Positions 26,094 to 35,394 of a DNA stretch of 64,000 nucleotides are shown in pieces. The notes under the pieces are model-generated. The model saw only the letters and a list, made by a program, of their open reading frames with translations. It made no database searches and was not told the origin of the DNA. This DNA comes from Chlorobiaceae bacterium (GTDB lineage: Bacteria > Bacteroidota > Ignavibacteria > UBA10030 > SZUA-254). The stretch spans positions 31,281 through 95,280 of the forward strand of contig PNNN01000067.1 of NCBI GenBank assembly GCA_013824245.1. The letters run 5' to 3'. The position numbers and the translations under genes were made by a program. How positions within the stretch are numbered: the first letter of the stretch is position 1; the number at the start of each line of letters is the position of its first letter.

Positions 26094-26114
26094 AATTGCC
26101 AATTATCAATTAAC
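26094..26114 (+). repeat. 7-bp tandem repeat (AATTRxC word)
   Basis: AATTGCC, AATTATC and AATTAAC are three contiguous heptamers just downstream of the hrpB stop. The same words recur in the array at 45204-45238. Confidence 0.8.
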
Positions 26115-26130
26115 CGTCGGTGATTGACAA

Positions 26131-28590
26131 TTAGATGTTTATTGGATCCTCGGGCCAATTATGCTTTGGGTATCTTCCACGCATCTGTTTGCGGACTTCG
26201 GGATATGCGTTTTTCCAGAAACTTGTAAGGTCTTGCGTGATTGCAATCGGTCTGCGGGCGGGCGAAAGAAGATGTATCAACACTTTTACTTCTCCGCCGC
26301 AAATGGTTGGCGTTGTTTCTTCGCCCAGCACATCCTGAAGCCGAACAGCAAGAACGGGCAGTGTATCGGTTTTATATTCGAGTGCGATCCGTTTATTGTT
26401 TTTGATTGTAATGTGAGTTGGCGTAAGGTGGTCTAATTCTTGGCGCTGTTTGTAAGAGAAAAATGAATCGACAATCTGACTCATATCTAATTTGGCTAAT
26501 TGAGACTTTCGGGTTATCCCTCCGAGGTATGGAAGCAACCATTCGTGAATTGTATTCATCAGATGATCGTTTTCAAGATTCGGCAAATCTAATTTATTCA
26601 GATTCTGTTTTCGTAGCCACTCGTTTCTTGTTCTTAGCGATATCGCATGATTTGTCCATGGTAAAACATCAAGTCCCATGCTTCGAATTCCATCAATCAT
26701 CGCGGATCGTATCGCGTTCGAATCGGTGTTCATCGCGGTTTCAGAAAGAATAATATTGCCTAACTTTTTCATTCTCCGCTCAACAACCGTCTCAAGCCGG
26801 TCGTCCCATCGGATTTCATCTCCGTCTTTAATTAACTCTGCAAAATTCTCAAAAATATCTTTTTCCGAAATCGGTTCAGCTAAAAATATTTTTACCTCGC
26901 TACCCATTCCATCAACATCGGCAACGGCAAGATATTCTTCTTTTGAAAGCGCACTTCCTTTTGGTAATATCCCACCCGCTCCGCCGGTGAATTGATATTT
27001 CAAACTTTCCTTTTCACGGCGTTTTGCAATCCGTTCTGGGTAAGCAAGCGCCAATAAAACACCAAGTTTGTCTCCAGTATTGTTTTTCTGTCTAACTTCT
27101 AACAAATCCATTAATCGTGACGATTGTGCTAACGCACGGTCGCGAGCGAATGAATCTTTTGTGCGCTTACTGTGCAGAGCCATCCATCGCGAATGTAAAT
27201 CAATATCTGCCCCGCTCTCGCTACGTAAAAGGTCGCGCTCTTCAAGAAGCGCCGCCATATCGCAAGCAAGCGCGCCAATGCCAAGCTCCTTCCCGCGGAT
27301 AAGCATATGAGCAAATCGTGGATGAATGCTGAGTTCGCTCATTGCCCGACCATGATTTGTTAATTTACCATCCGAATTGATTGCGCCAAGTTCTTTCAAA
27401 AGTGTGATCGCCTGATTAAGATGCGGCGCGGGAGGCGGATCGAGAAATTGCAATCTTTCTCCGTTTGGTGTTCCCCACAAGGCAAATTCTAAAACGAGTG
27501 GTGCAAGATCGATTGATAAAATTTCCGGCTGTGAAAATTTTTGCAACTGTGGATGGTGTTGCTCTGTCCAAAGCCGATAACAAACACCCGGTTGTTGTCT
27601 TCCGGCTCGTCCGCGTCGCTGATCGGCGCTTGACTGCGAAACCGGAACGGTTACAAGTCCCGACATTCCCCGCCTCGGATCAAATTTAGGAACACGTGAA
27701 AGTCCGGAATCGATAACGACGCGAACACCGTCTATCGTCAGACTTGTTTCCGCGATGCTTGTTGAGAGAATAACTTTGCGTTTTCCATTTACAGTTGGTG
27801 CAACCGCTTTCTTTTGAAGCGCGGGAGAAGCATCTCCAAAAAGTAAATGCACCTCAACATCTTCAGGAAGTTTTTTCTCGGTAAGAATGGAATCCACTCT
27901 TCGTATCTCGCGCTGACCCGGAAGAAAAACAAGAACATCCCCCGTGTTCTCGCGCAATGCGCGCGCAACAGTTGTGGCAACAATCGGTTCAATATATTCG
28001 TTGTGCTGTTGAGTTAAGTAAATAGTTTCAACGGGGAACGATCTGCCTTCACTTTTTAGAATTTCAGAATCGCCAAGCAACGAACTGATTGCAAGACCAT
28101 CGAGGGTTGCCGACATAACAAGTATACGAAGATCGTTGCGGAGATTTTCCTGCACATCAAGTGTAAGCGCTAATCCGAGATCTGCGTGTATGCTTCGCTC
28201 GTGGAATTCATCAAAGATTATCAATCCAACCTCGGGCAGGGACGGATCGTGTTGCAAGAAACGTGTAAGAATTCCCTCGGTTACAATTTCGATGCGCGTT
28301 GATTTACCAGTTCGTGTTTCACCGCGGATTCGATAACCGATTGTTTCGCCAACCCGTTCACCTATTTGTTGAGCCATGTATGACGCCGAGCGTGTAGCTG
28401 CTAATCGTCGCGGTTCGAGCATGATAATCTTTTTACCGTTAAGCCACGGCTCATTCAGCAATGCAAGTGGAACACGCGTTGTTTTTCCGGCGCCCGGATC
28501 TGCTGAAAGAACTATATTTCGCTTTCGTAAAAAAGCGTTTCGAAGTTCCGGGATAACTGCATCTATTGGAAGAGGTGTTGTTTGAACCAT
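26131..28590 (-). CDS. hrpB: ATP-dependent helicase HrpB
   Basis: An 819-residue DEAH-box helicase of typical HrpB length. Motif I is SADPGAGKTTRVP (about 29-41), motif II DEFHERS (about 127-133), motif III MSATLDG, motif VI QRRGRAGRQQPGVCYRLW (about 316-333). The helicase-associated domain and the HrpB-specific C-terminus ('NWPEDP' near the end, 'SPARRPIAITQDLTSFW') are present. HrpB is a cytoplasmic nucleic-acid helicase; its cellular role is not well defined. It stands alone here, flanked by repeat-rich gaps. Confidence 0.95.
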   Translation of the reverse strand: MVQTTPLPIDAVIPELRNAFLRKRNIVLSADPGAGKTTRVPLALLNEPWLNGKKIIMLEPRRLAATRSASYMAQQIGERVGETIGYRIRGETRTGKSTRIEIVTEGILTRFLQHDPSLPEVGLIIFDEFHERSIHADLGLALTLDVQENLRNDLRILVMSATLDGLAISSLLGDSEILKSEGRSFPVETIYLTQQHNEYIEPIVATTVARALRENTGDVLVFLPGQREIRRVDSILTEKKLPEDVEVHLLFGDASPALQKKAVAPTVNGKRKVILSTSIAETSLTIDGVRVVIDSGLSRVPKFDPRRGMSGLVTVPVSQSSADQRRGRAGRQQPGVCYRLWTEQHHPQLQKFSQPEILSIDLAPLVLEFALWGTPNGERLQFLDPPPAPHLNQAITLLKELGAINSDGKLTNHGRAMSELSIHPRFAHMLIRGKELGIGALACDMAALLEERDLLRSESGADIDLHSRWMALHSKRTKDSFARDRALAQSSRLMDLLEVRQKNNTGDKLGVLLALAYPERIAKRREKESLKYQFTGGAGGILPKGSALSKEEYLAVADVDGMGSEVKIFLAEPISEKDIFENFAELIKDGDEIRWDDRLETVVERRMKKLGNIILSETAMNTDSNAIRSAMIDGIRSMGLDVLPWTNHAISLRTRNEWLRKQNLNKLDLPNLENDHLMNTIHEWLLPYLGGITRKSQLAKLDMSQIVDSFFSYKQRQELDHLTPTHITIKNNKRIALEYKTDTLPVLAVRLQDVLGEETTPTICGGEVKVLIHLLSPARRPIAITQDLTSFWKNAYPEVRKQMRGRYPKHNWPEDPINI

Positions 28591-28922
28591 GATAAAATAT
28601 AATCACGACAACAGTTCAATCCTAATGAATCATAAGAAATATCTGATATTGATATGACAAAACCTCCGGTATCTGACTTTGAATTAGTGAAGAAGATACC
28701 GGAGGTTTGCTTTGCTACTTCCGACACCCAACCAGAATCAATAAAAAAAAGCACGTTGAAGCAGACCACCTTGCAGCTTTTCCGCTCTTCTAACCTTGGA
28801 GAACTGATTTCCTCTATAAGATCACTATGCCATAAGCCCAATGTTTGAATTTCAGAAAAATTTTCTGCATTTTTAATTCATCTGAATTGATTAAGTTCAT
28901 ATTATTAACCTTAAATAGATCA
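28591..28922. other. Intergenic region between hrpB and hisA-like gene with long hairpin
   Basis: The 332-bp divergent gap should contain promoters for both flanking genes. A 14-bp perfect inverted repeat (28660-28673 and 28695-28708) lies inside. A 64-codon plus-strand ORF (28654-28848) spans it, but it starts at the hairpin and I see no family or strong Shine-Dalgarno, so I do not call it a gene. Confidence 0.5.
28660..28708. repeat. Long hairpin of the AACCTYC..GRAGGTT family
   Basis: AAACCTCCGGTATC (28660-28673) pairs perfectly with GATACCGGAGGTTT (28695-28708) around a 21-nt loop. Related hairpins occur at 36639-36687, 60133-60182 and 62110-62157. Confidence 0.85.
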
Positions 28923-29672
28923 ATGCTTCTCGTTATACCGTCAATTGAAATTTTGAATGGAAGATGTTTCCACTCCGCAAAAAGCGCCAGCGGAGAACTA
29001 TACAGCGACGATCCGATTGAAATGGCAAAACTCTGGCGAAAAGAGAATGCAAAATCTATTCACGTTACCGACCTCGATGCCGTTAGAACCGGTTTTCCTC
29101 TGAATTTCGACATCATCAGGAATATGGTGCGCACGGTTGATATACCTATTGAGCTTGGCGGCGGTTTGCGGACTTATGACGCAGTTAGAAATGCAATTGA
29201 GAACGGAATTTACCGCGCCGTTATCGGCACAATGTTTATTGAAAATCCGGATGAAGCGAAAAAGTGTATCGATAAATTTAACGCGAGTAAAGTTGTGCTT
29301 GCGGTGGATGCGGAAAATTTCAGGACAAAATTCAGAGACGGCGTTGATACAGGATTAACTCCAATTTCGGTAGCACTTAATGCAAAGGGACTCGGATTCA
29401 AACGAATCATTTACACAGATGTTATTGCGAAGAATAGTTTGCGGGAACTCAATCCCGAAGCTATTAAGCTCATCGCTGAAAATACTAACATGAAAATCAC
29501 TGTTTCGGGTGGTGTTTCGGGGCTTGACAATCTGTTGACTCTTCAGAAGTTGGAACCAATCGGAGTTGATTCGGTAATTATCGGCAGAGCGCTTTACGAA
29601 AATAAATTTTCCTGTCAACAAATATGGCGCATGTGCGAAAAAGGAAATTATCCTTACACGGCGAGGATATAA
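28923..29672 (+). CDS. HisA-like (beta/alpha)8 isomerase, possibly divergent
   Basis: A 249-residue HisA/HisF-superfamily barrel from the ATG at 28923; the 26 upstream codons do not fit the barrel start. Motifs: 'IPSIEILNGRC' at strand 1, 'YSDDPIEMAKLWRKENAKSIHVTDLDA', phosphate-binding GGGL (79-82), 'VVLAVDAEN' (Asp129), 'SGGVSG' (195-200) and 'VIIGRALYE' (219-227). The family is phosphoribosylformimino-AICAR isomerase of histidine synthesis. The strand-1 general base, normally Asp, is Glu9, and the post-strand-1 loop differs. No other his gene is nearby; it leads into a PfkB kinase and the dap genes. True HisA or a repurposed relative cannot be decided here. Confidence 0.78.
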   Translation: MLLVIPSIEILNGRCFHSAKSASGELYSDDPIEMAKLWRKENAKSIHVTDLDAVRTGFPLNFDIIRNMVRTVDIPIELGGGLRTYDAVRNAIENGIYRAVIGTMFIENPDEAKKCIDKFNASKVVLAVDAENFRTKFRDGVDTGLTPISVALNAKGLGFKRIIYTDVIAKNSLRELNPEAIKLIAENTNMKITVSGGVSGLDNLLTLQKLEPIGVDSVIIGRALYENKFSCQQIWRMCEKGNYPYTARI

Positions 29673-29716
29673 TCATTTTTATGAAATCTAATACACTTAA
29701 ATAACTCATCAACATC

Positions 29717-30655
29717 ATGACAATTACGGTAATCGGTCATCCTTGCTACGATGTTATTGAACAACCGGACGGTAAAGAAACTCAAAGTCCGGGTGGAATA
29801 TTTTTTACTGTTTCAACCTTTGCAAATCTCTTGCGGGATAATGATCGAATATTACCGGTATTCGGAGTTGGCAAGGCAGATTACGATGATTTCATTGAAA
29901 GCTTGAAACGCTATCCCAATGTTGATACATCTGGGATATTCAAATTTAACGGACAAACAAATCGTGTCCGGTTGACATATTCATCAAACGAAAAAAGAAT
30001 TGAATGCTCGAAACACATCGCGGAACCGATCCCATGGAAAAAAATAAAGCCGTATCTTGAAACGGATTTGATTTTACTCAACATGATTTCCGGATTTGAT
30101 ATAAATCTGGAGACTCTCGATGAGATACGCATGGAAGTACGCGATAATAAAACGCCCATTTATCTCGATGTTCATTGTTTGCCCTGCGGTGTAAGAGAAG
30201 ATTTCACACGATATTATAAAGCCGTAGAAACATGGCGACGCTGGCTGTTCATGCTTCACGCAGTTCAGATGAACGAGGCGGAAACTGCGAGTATAACCGG
30301 TCAGAAATTATCCGACGAACAACTTGCCAACCAAATTCTTGCTTTAGATACAAAAGCTCTGCATATTACCCGTGGCAAATTAGGCAGTACCGCATTTATA
30401 GATGTTCATAAACAAATTAAGCGTATTGATTTCCCTGCTTTCGAACCGGACGCAGCAACCGATACAACCAGATGCGGAGATGTTTTTGGTGCGGCATATT
30501 GTGCTTATTATTTAAAATCAAAAGATATCTCAGCCGCAACGAAGTTTGCCAACAGGGTGGCATCGTTTAACGCACAACTTCCCGGTTCACAGCAAATCGA
30601 GAAGTTATCAAAATTTTCAGTTTACGATTTTTCAGAAACGGAGATCAAGTTATGA
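29717..30655 (+). CDS. PfkB-family sugar/nucleoside kinase
   Basis: A 312-residue ribokinase-family protein. N-terminal 'VIGHPCYDVIE' and 'SPGGIFFTVSTFANLL' correspond to the substrate-binding G-G motif; the C-terminal signature is DTTRCGDVFGAAY (about 254-266), with the catalytic Asp in 'CGD' (usually GAGD). A 'LHITRGKLGSTAF' block matches the ATP-site region. Substrate cannot be assigned. It starts 44 nt after the HisA-like gene, and its stop overlaps the dapB ATG by 4 bp, so it is translationally coupled to lysine/DAP synthesis. Confidence 0.88.
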   Translation: MTITVIGHPCYDVIEQPDGKETQSPGGIFFTVSTFANLLRDNDRILPVFGVGKADYDDFIESLKRYPNVDTSGIFKFNGQTNRVRLTYSSNEKRIECSKHIAEPIPWKKIKPYLETDLILLNMISGFDINLETLDEIRMEVRDNKTPIYLDVHCLPCGVREDFTRYYKAVETWRRWLFMLHAVQMNEAETASITGQKLSDEQLANQILALDTKALHITRGKLGSTAFIDVHKQIKRIDFPAFEPDAATDTTRCGDVFGAAYCAYYLKSKDISAATKFANRVASFNAQLPGSQQIEKLSKFSVYDFSETEIKL

Positions 30656-31389
30656 ATATTGCATTGCTTGGATATGGAAATATGGGAAAGGAAGTTGAGC
30701 GTCTAGCGAAGGAAAAGAACATCACCGTAAAAAAGATTTTTACAATCGAGAATAACCTAAGAGCTATGGGAATAACTAAAGAAGCTCTCAAAGAAGTTGA
30801 TGTCTGCATAGATTTTTCTGTTCCAACCGCGGTAGTTGAAAACATCAAGACAGTTGCCGCACTCGGTAAAAATATGGTGATTGGAACAACGGGTTGGTAC
30901 GATAAAATTGCAGAGGTTGAGAAAATTGTAAAAACCAATAAGATCGGTTTTCTTTATTCTCCCAATTTTTCTCTTGGAATGAATATATTTTATCAGATAT
31001 TATCGTCGGCAACGCATATTTTTGAAAAATTTGATTGCTACGATCCGGCGATTCAAGAAACTCATCATCGCGGCAAAACCGACAGTCCGAGCGGAACAGC
31101 TCTAACTCTTGCTCAAATTCTAATCGGCAATATCCGAAGAAAAAGAAGTATGTTCCAAGAAACGGCCCATAAAAAATTAAAACCCGAAGAGCTTCATATC
31201 ACTTCAACGCGTGTTGGACATGTGGTTGGGAAGCACGCGGTTATTTTCGATTCCGAAGCCGACACGATAGAGCTTGTACATACTGCAAAAAACAGGGCGG
31301 GGTTCGCGATGGGCGCTTTGATTGCCGCGGAATTTCTTAAAGGAAAAAAAGGTATTTATACAATGAAAGATGTAATCACTTCAATATAA
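30652..31389 (+). CDS. dapB: 4-hydroxy-tetrahydrodipicolinate reductase
   Basis: A 245-residue DapB, normal length. NAD(P)-binding GYGNMG is at residues 8-13; 'VIGTTGWYDKI' and the catalytic/substrate motif HHRGKTDSPSGTAL follow (about residue 140; usual form HHxxKxDAPSGTA). The C-terminal 'FDSEADTIELVHTAKNRAGFA' is typical. It reduces hydroxy-tetrahydrodipicolinate in the diaminopimelate pathway that feeds lysine and peptidoglycan. First of three adjacent dap genes. Confidence 0.96.
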   Translation: MNIALLGYGNMGKEVERLAKEKNITVKKIFTIENNLRAMGITKEALKEVDVCIDFSVPTAVVENIKTVAALGKNMVIGTTGWYDKIAEVEKIVKTNKIGFLYSPNFSLGMNIFYQILSSATHIFEKFDCYDPAIQETHHRGKTDSPSGTALTLAQILIGNIRRKRSMFQETAHKKLKPEELHITSTRVGHVVGKHAVIFDSEADTIELVHTAKNRAGFAMGALIAAEFLKGKKGIYTMKDVITSI

Positions 31390-31395
31390 AATTTT

Positions 31396-32289
31396 ATGAA
31401 AAGAAAAATATTATTTCGAGGAACCGGAACCGCTCTCATAACCCCCTTCACCGCCAACGATGAAATTGACATCAAGTCGATAAAAAAAATTGTTGAGTTT
31501 CAAATCAAAGGCGGTGTTGAAGCGATAATCCCAGCGGGAACAACGGGTGAAAGCGCCACATTAACCGAAGATGAGCAGGCGCTGGTTGTTAAAACTGTTG
31601 TTAAATATGCAAACGGTAAAGTAAAAATAATCGCAGGCGCCGGAAGCAATTCTACACACCACGCAATAACACTTGCCAAGCGCATGATGGCACAGGGTGC
31701 CGACGGAATCCTTTCCGTTTGCCCTTACTATAATAAACCCACGCAAGAAGGTTTTTACCAACACTACGCATCAATCGCTTCGGCAATTGATGCTCCAATT
31801 ATTATGTACAATGTGCCTGGCAGAACTGCGAGCAATATGGATGCCTCAACAACAATTCGCCTTGCAAAAAGTTTTCCAAATATTGTCGGAATAAAAGAGG
31901 CATCAGGAAACTTCGGACAAATAATGGAGATACTCAAACATCGGCCTGCCGGTTTCGGTGTTTGGTCGGGTGATGATGCTATAACATTGCCTTTGATTGC
32001 GCTTGGAGCTGATGGTATTATATCTGTCGTGTCCAACGAAACACCTAAAATGTTTTCAGATATGGTGAGATTTTGTTTGAAAGGTGAATTTGTAAAAGCG
32101 TTAAAACTGCACAATCGTCTCCTGGAGTTGATGAATTTTAATTTTGTTGAGTCAAGTCCGATTCCCGTGAAAGCTGTGCTCTCATCAATGGGATTAATAG
32201 AAGAAAATTACCGTCTGCCGCTTATGCCATTGAGCGAAAAACACAGACAGACCATGAAAAACATTTTAAAGGAATTAAATCTCAGATGA
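31396..32289 (+). CDS. dapA: 4-hydroxy-tetrahydrodipicolinate synthase
   Basis: A 297-residue class I aldolase-type enzyme. '[13 protein letters not shown]' (48-60) is the DHDPS signature 1; Tyr138 in '[11 protein letters not shown]' and the Schiff-base Lys167 in '[10 protein letters not shown]' are the active-site residues. It condenses pyruvate with aspartate semialdehyde. It sits 6 nt after dapB and overlaps dapD by 4 bp. Confidence 0.97.
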   Translation: MKRKILFRGTGTALITPFTANDEIDIKSIKKIVEFQIKGGVEAIIPAGTTGESATLTEDEQALVVKTVVKYANGKVKIIAGAGSNSTHHAITLAKRMMAQGADGILSVCPYYNKPTQEGFYQHYASIASAIDAPIIMYNVPGRTASNMDASTTIRLAKSFPNIVGIKEASGNFGQIMEILKHRPAGFGVWSGDDAITLPLIALGADGIISVVSNETPKMFSDMVRFCLKGEFVKALKLHNRLLELMNFNFVESSPIPVKAVLSSMGLIEENYRLPLMPLSEKHRQTMKNILKELNLR

Positions 32290-33119
32290 TTCTACAACAA
32301 ATTATAGAGAAAATGTACGATATGCCGGTTGAAAAAATAGACCGGAACGACGCACTCCAGGCGATAGACGAATTAAAGACCGCGTTGAACCGTGGAGAGG
32401 TTCGCTCAGCCGATTACTATAGCGGTTGGTGGTGCGTGAACCAGTGGGTGAAGAAAGGAATTATCCTTGCGTTTCGCATCGGTGAATTGAGTGAAATGTC
32501 TGAAGATGAAATTTTTCAATTCTTCGATAAAGATACAATGGGTGTTCGACAATTTTCTATCAATCATGGCGTTCGCATAGTTCCGGGCGGAAGTATTGTG
32601 CGCGATGGCGCTTTCGTTGGCGAAGGAGTTGTGATGATGCCTCCTTCGTATGTAAATATCGGGGCGTATGTTGATGAAGGCACGATGGTTGATTCACATG
32701 CACTTGTCGGATCGTGCGCTCAAATTGGGAAACGGGTTCACCTCAGCGCTGCCGCTCAAATTGGCGGCGTCCTCGAACCTGTTGGCGCAATGCCGGTTAT
32801 TATCGAAGATGATGTTTTCATTGGCGGTAATTGCGGTGTCTATGAAGGAACGATCATTAAAAAAAATGCTGTCCTAGCCGCCGGCGTTATACTAACAAGA
32901 TCAACACCCGTTTACGATATCGTGAAAAAAACAATTCACCGCAGTTCGGCAACAAACCCGCTTACAATTCCCGAAGGCGCGGTAATTGTGCCGGGAAGCA
33001 GACAAATGGACGATCAATTCGCGCGCGAGTACCAGTTGTCGATTTATACTCCTATCATCATTAAATATCGCGACGAGAAAACAAACGGATCACTCATACT
33101 CGAAGAAAGTTTACGTTGA
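32286..33119 (+). CDS. dapD: Tetrahydrodipicolinate N-succinyltransferase
   Basis: A 277-residue DapD. The left-handed beta-helix of hexapeptide repeats covers the middle ('[36 protein letters not shown]' in parts), followed by '[20 protein letters not shown]'. The N-terminal helical domain ('[12 protein letters not shown]') is typical. It shows that this organism uses the succinylase branch of DAP synthesis. It overlaps the next gene by 4 bp (TTGA). Confidence 0.95.
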   Translation: MILQQIIEKMYDMPVEKIDRNDALQAIDELKTALNRGEVRSADYYSGWWCVNQWVKKGIILAFRIGELSEMSEDEIFQFFDKDTMGVRQFSINHGVRIVPGGSIVRDGAFVGEGVVMMPPSYVNIGAYVDEGTMVDSHALVGSCAQIGKRVHLSAAAQIGGVLEPVGAMPVIIEDDVFIGGNCGVYEGTIIKKNAVLAAGVILTRSTPVYDIVKKTIHRSSATNPLTIPEGAVIVPGSRQMDDQFAREYQLSIYTPIIIKYRDEKTNGSLILEESLR

Positions 33120-34030
33120 AACGAATTCTTATTACCGGCAGTAACGGTTTACTTGGACAAAAAACCGTAGAGCTTCTTTCGCGAACAAGTTATCCGTTAA
33201 TGCTTGTCTCTATCGAAAGTCATTCTGTTTTTGATAAAGAGATTTTTCCGTATAGGGAGTTGGATCTAACTAAGCGACAGAATGTTAGGAAAATCATAGA
33301 CGAATTCGAGCCCGAAGTAATAGTGCACACCGCCGCCGTAACCGATGTTGATTTGTGCGAAAAAGAACGCGGACTTGCATGGCAGGTAAACGTTAGTGCA
33401 GTTGAAAATATTTCTTATGCGGCGAAACTTGTCGGCGCAAAGATCATTCATCTTTCAACAGATTACGTTTTCGACGGAAGCAACGGACCGTATTCCGAAA
33501 TCGATAGACCCAATCCGATCAGTTACTACGGTCGAACTAAATTGGCAAGCGAAAATGTTTTACTCACAAGCAACGTATCATCGGCAATATTGCGCACAAT
33601 GGTTCTTTATGGAACCGGTATTGCAGTAAAACCGAACTTTGCGCTTTGGTTGTACAATAATTTAAGTCAGAAGACGCCAATTAAAGTCGTTGATGATCAG
33701 TTCGGTAATCCTACGCTTGTCGATGATCTTGCTCTTGCAATTTTAAAAATAATTGAATTGAATAAGAGCGGCATATATCATGTAGCGGGAAAAGATTTAG
33801 TAAGCAGATACGAATTTGCGCTCACGCTGGCAGATGTTTTCAAATTCAACAAGAAATTAATTACGCCCGTTAAATCAACTACATTCAAACAACCGGCTCC
33901 ACGACCACTGAAGTCGGGGTTCATAACTTTAAAAGCCGAAACAGATTTGAGCTTGAAAATGTCGGGCATGGAACGCGGTATCACGATTTTTAAAAATCAA
34001 TTAGAACTGCTAAACAGCAAAAACGTTTAA
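33116..34030 (+). CDS. RmlD-like dTDP-4-dehydrorhamnose reductase family protein
   Basis: A 304-residue extended SDR with a TTG start overlapping the dapD stop. The Rossmann motif is '[17 protein letters not shown]' and the catalytic dyad is in YYGRTK (YxxxK). '[17 protein letters not shown]' and '[16 protein letters not shown]' are RmlD family signatures. RmlD reduces the keto sugar in dTDP-rhamnose synthesis, but coupling with dap genes and absence of rmlA/B/C here leave the substrate open. Confidence 0.88.
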   Translation: MKRILITGSNGLLGQKTVELLSRTSYPLMLVSIESHSVFDKEIFPYRELDLTKRQNVRKIIDEFEPEVIVHTAAVTDVDLCEKERGLAWQVNVSAVENISYAAKLVGAKIIHLSTDYVFDGSNGPYSEIDRPNPISYYGRTKLASENVLLTSNVSSAILRTMVLYGTGIAVKPNFALWLYNNLSQKTPIKVVDDQFGNPTLVDDLALAILKIIELNKSGIYHVAGKDLVSRYEFALTLADVFKFNKKLITPVKSTTFKQPAPRPLKSGFITLKAETDLSLKMSGMERGITIFKNQLELLNSKNV

Positions 34031-34055
34031 GGAAAAAAATAAAGGCATCTCACTC

Positions 34056-35321
34056 ATGTTAGATATTAAATTCATCAGGGAGCATACAGATTTAGTAAAA
34101 GAAGGAATTCACAAAAAAGGCGGCGATGATAAGATCGACGATGTGTTGAAGTTGGATTTACAACGGAGAGAACTTCTTCAGAAGGTTGAAGTATTAAAAA
34201 ACAAACGCAACGTGGTTTCAGATGAAATCGGAAAGCTAAAGCGCGAAAAGAAAGATGCCGCAACCGCTATCTCGCAAATGGATGATGTGAAAACAGAGAT
34301 CAAATCAATTGATGATGAACTTGCTGTAATCGAAAAATCGCTCAACCAATTATTACTGACGATTCCAAACATTCCGCATCCGTCCGTTCCGGTTGGAAAA
34401 TTGCCAGCCGACAACAAAGAAATTTTAAAATGGGGCGAAGCACCTGTAATCGATTTCAAACCGAAACCGCACTGGGAGCTTGCAGAAAAATTAGATATTA
34501 TCGATTTTGAGCGTGGTGTAAAGATTTCGGGAGCGGGTTTTCCTCTATATAAAGGACATGGCGCGCAACTTCAACGTGCATTAATCAATTTCTTTCTTGA
34601 TGAAGCCGCAACACGCGGATACAAAGAAATCCAGCCACCGCTTATGGTGAATGCGAACAGCGCCACAGGCACCGGACAACTTCCCGATAAAGAAGATTTG
34701 ATGTATGTTGCAACCAAAGATGAATTGTACTTAATCCCCACAGCCGAAGTTCCTGTAACCAATATTCACCGCGATGAAATTTTAAAAGAAGACCAACTTC
34801 CTGTAAAATATTGTGCTTACACACCTTGCTTCCGCCGAGAAGCCGGCTCATACGGCAAGGATGTCCGCGGATTGAATCGGCTTCATCAATTCGATAAAGT
34901 TGAGCTTGTAAAATTTGTCCACCCCGGTGTCTCGTACAACGAGCTTGAGGGCTTGCGCGAAGATGCAGAACTGCTTCTCCAAAAACTTGGATTGCATTAC
35001 CACACACTTCTTATGTGCACGGGCGATATGGGATTTACACAGACGAAGAAATACGATTTGGAAGTCTGGTCTGTTGGGCAACAGCGATGGCTTGAAGTTT
35101 CCTCCATCAGTAACTTCGAGGCATTTCAGGCACGGCGGATGAATATCCGCTTTCGCCCGCGCGGAGAAGGGAAACCGGAATTTGTTCACACACTTAACGG
35201 TTCAGCGCTGGCGCTGCCAAGAGTTGTTGCGGCACTCATAGAACATTATCAAACGCCTGAAGGAAAAGTAATTGTGCCAAAAGTTTTGCATAAGTATATA
35301 GGATTTGAAATTATCGGATAA
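34056..35321 (+). CDS. serS: Seryl-tRNA synthetase
   Basis: A 421-residue class II synthetase of normal length. An N-terminal coiled-coil tRNA-binding arm spans about residues 30-100 (charged, 'LLQKVEVLKNKRNVVSDEIG'). Motif 2 is 'TPCFRREAGSYGKDVRGLNR', and motif 3 is 'HTLNGSALALPRVVAALIE'. It charges tRNA-Ser in the cytoplasm. It is the last gene of the dap operon as judged by spacing. Confidence 0.97.
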   Translation: MLDIKFIREHTDLVKEGIHKKGGDDKIDDVLKLDLQRRELLQKVEVLKNKRNVVSDEIGKLKREKKDAATAISQMDDVKTEIKSIDDELAVIEKSLNQLLLTIPNIPHPSVPVGKLPADNKEILKWGEAPVIDFKPKPHWELAEKLDIIDFERGVKISGAGFPLYKGHGAQLQRALINFFLDEAATRGYKEIQPPLMVNANSATGTGQLPDKEDLMYVATKDELYLIPTAEVPVTNIHRDEILKEDQLPVKYCAYTPCFRREAGSYGKDVRGLNRLHQFDKVELVKFVHPGVSYNELEGLREDAELLLQKLGLHYHTLLMCTGDMGFTQTKKYDLEVWSVGQQRWLEVSSISNFEAFQARRMNIRFRPRGEGKPEFVHTLNGSALALPRVVAALIEHYQTPEGKVIVPKVLHKYIGFEIIG

Positions 35322-35324
35322 AAA

Positions 35325-35362
35325 GTTCCCTCTCGGGAGGGGATTTAGGGGTGGGTAGTAAG
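35325..35362. repeat. Hairpin/G-rich intergenic element after serS
   Basis: CCCTC-TCGG-GAGGG (within 35329-35342) forms a short stem, followed by a GGGGATTTAGGGGTGGGT run. It may end serS transcription; the G-rich tail has the look of dispersed intergenic elements. Confidence 0.45.
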
Positions 35363-35394
35363 ATAATTTTTTTAAAAGAAAGAATTTCCCTCAT

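Noticed and set aside
28654..28848. Small plus-strand gene of 64 codons
   Set aside because: It begins inside a long hairpin, lacks a recognisable family or good ribosome-binding site, and is opposed by an equally long minus-strand frame.
28923..29672. Part of a histidine operon
   Set aside because: No hisF, hisH, hisI or other his gene is adjacent; the downstream genes belong to diaminopimelate synthesis.
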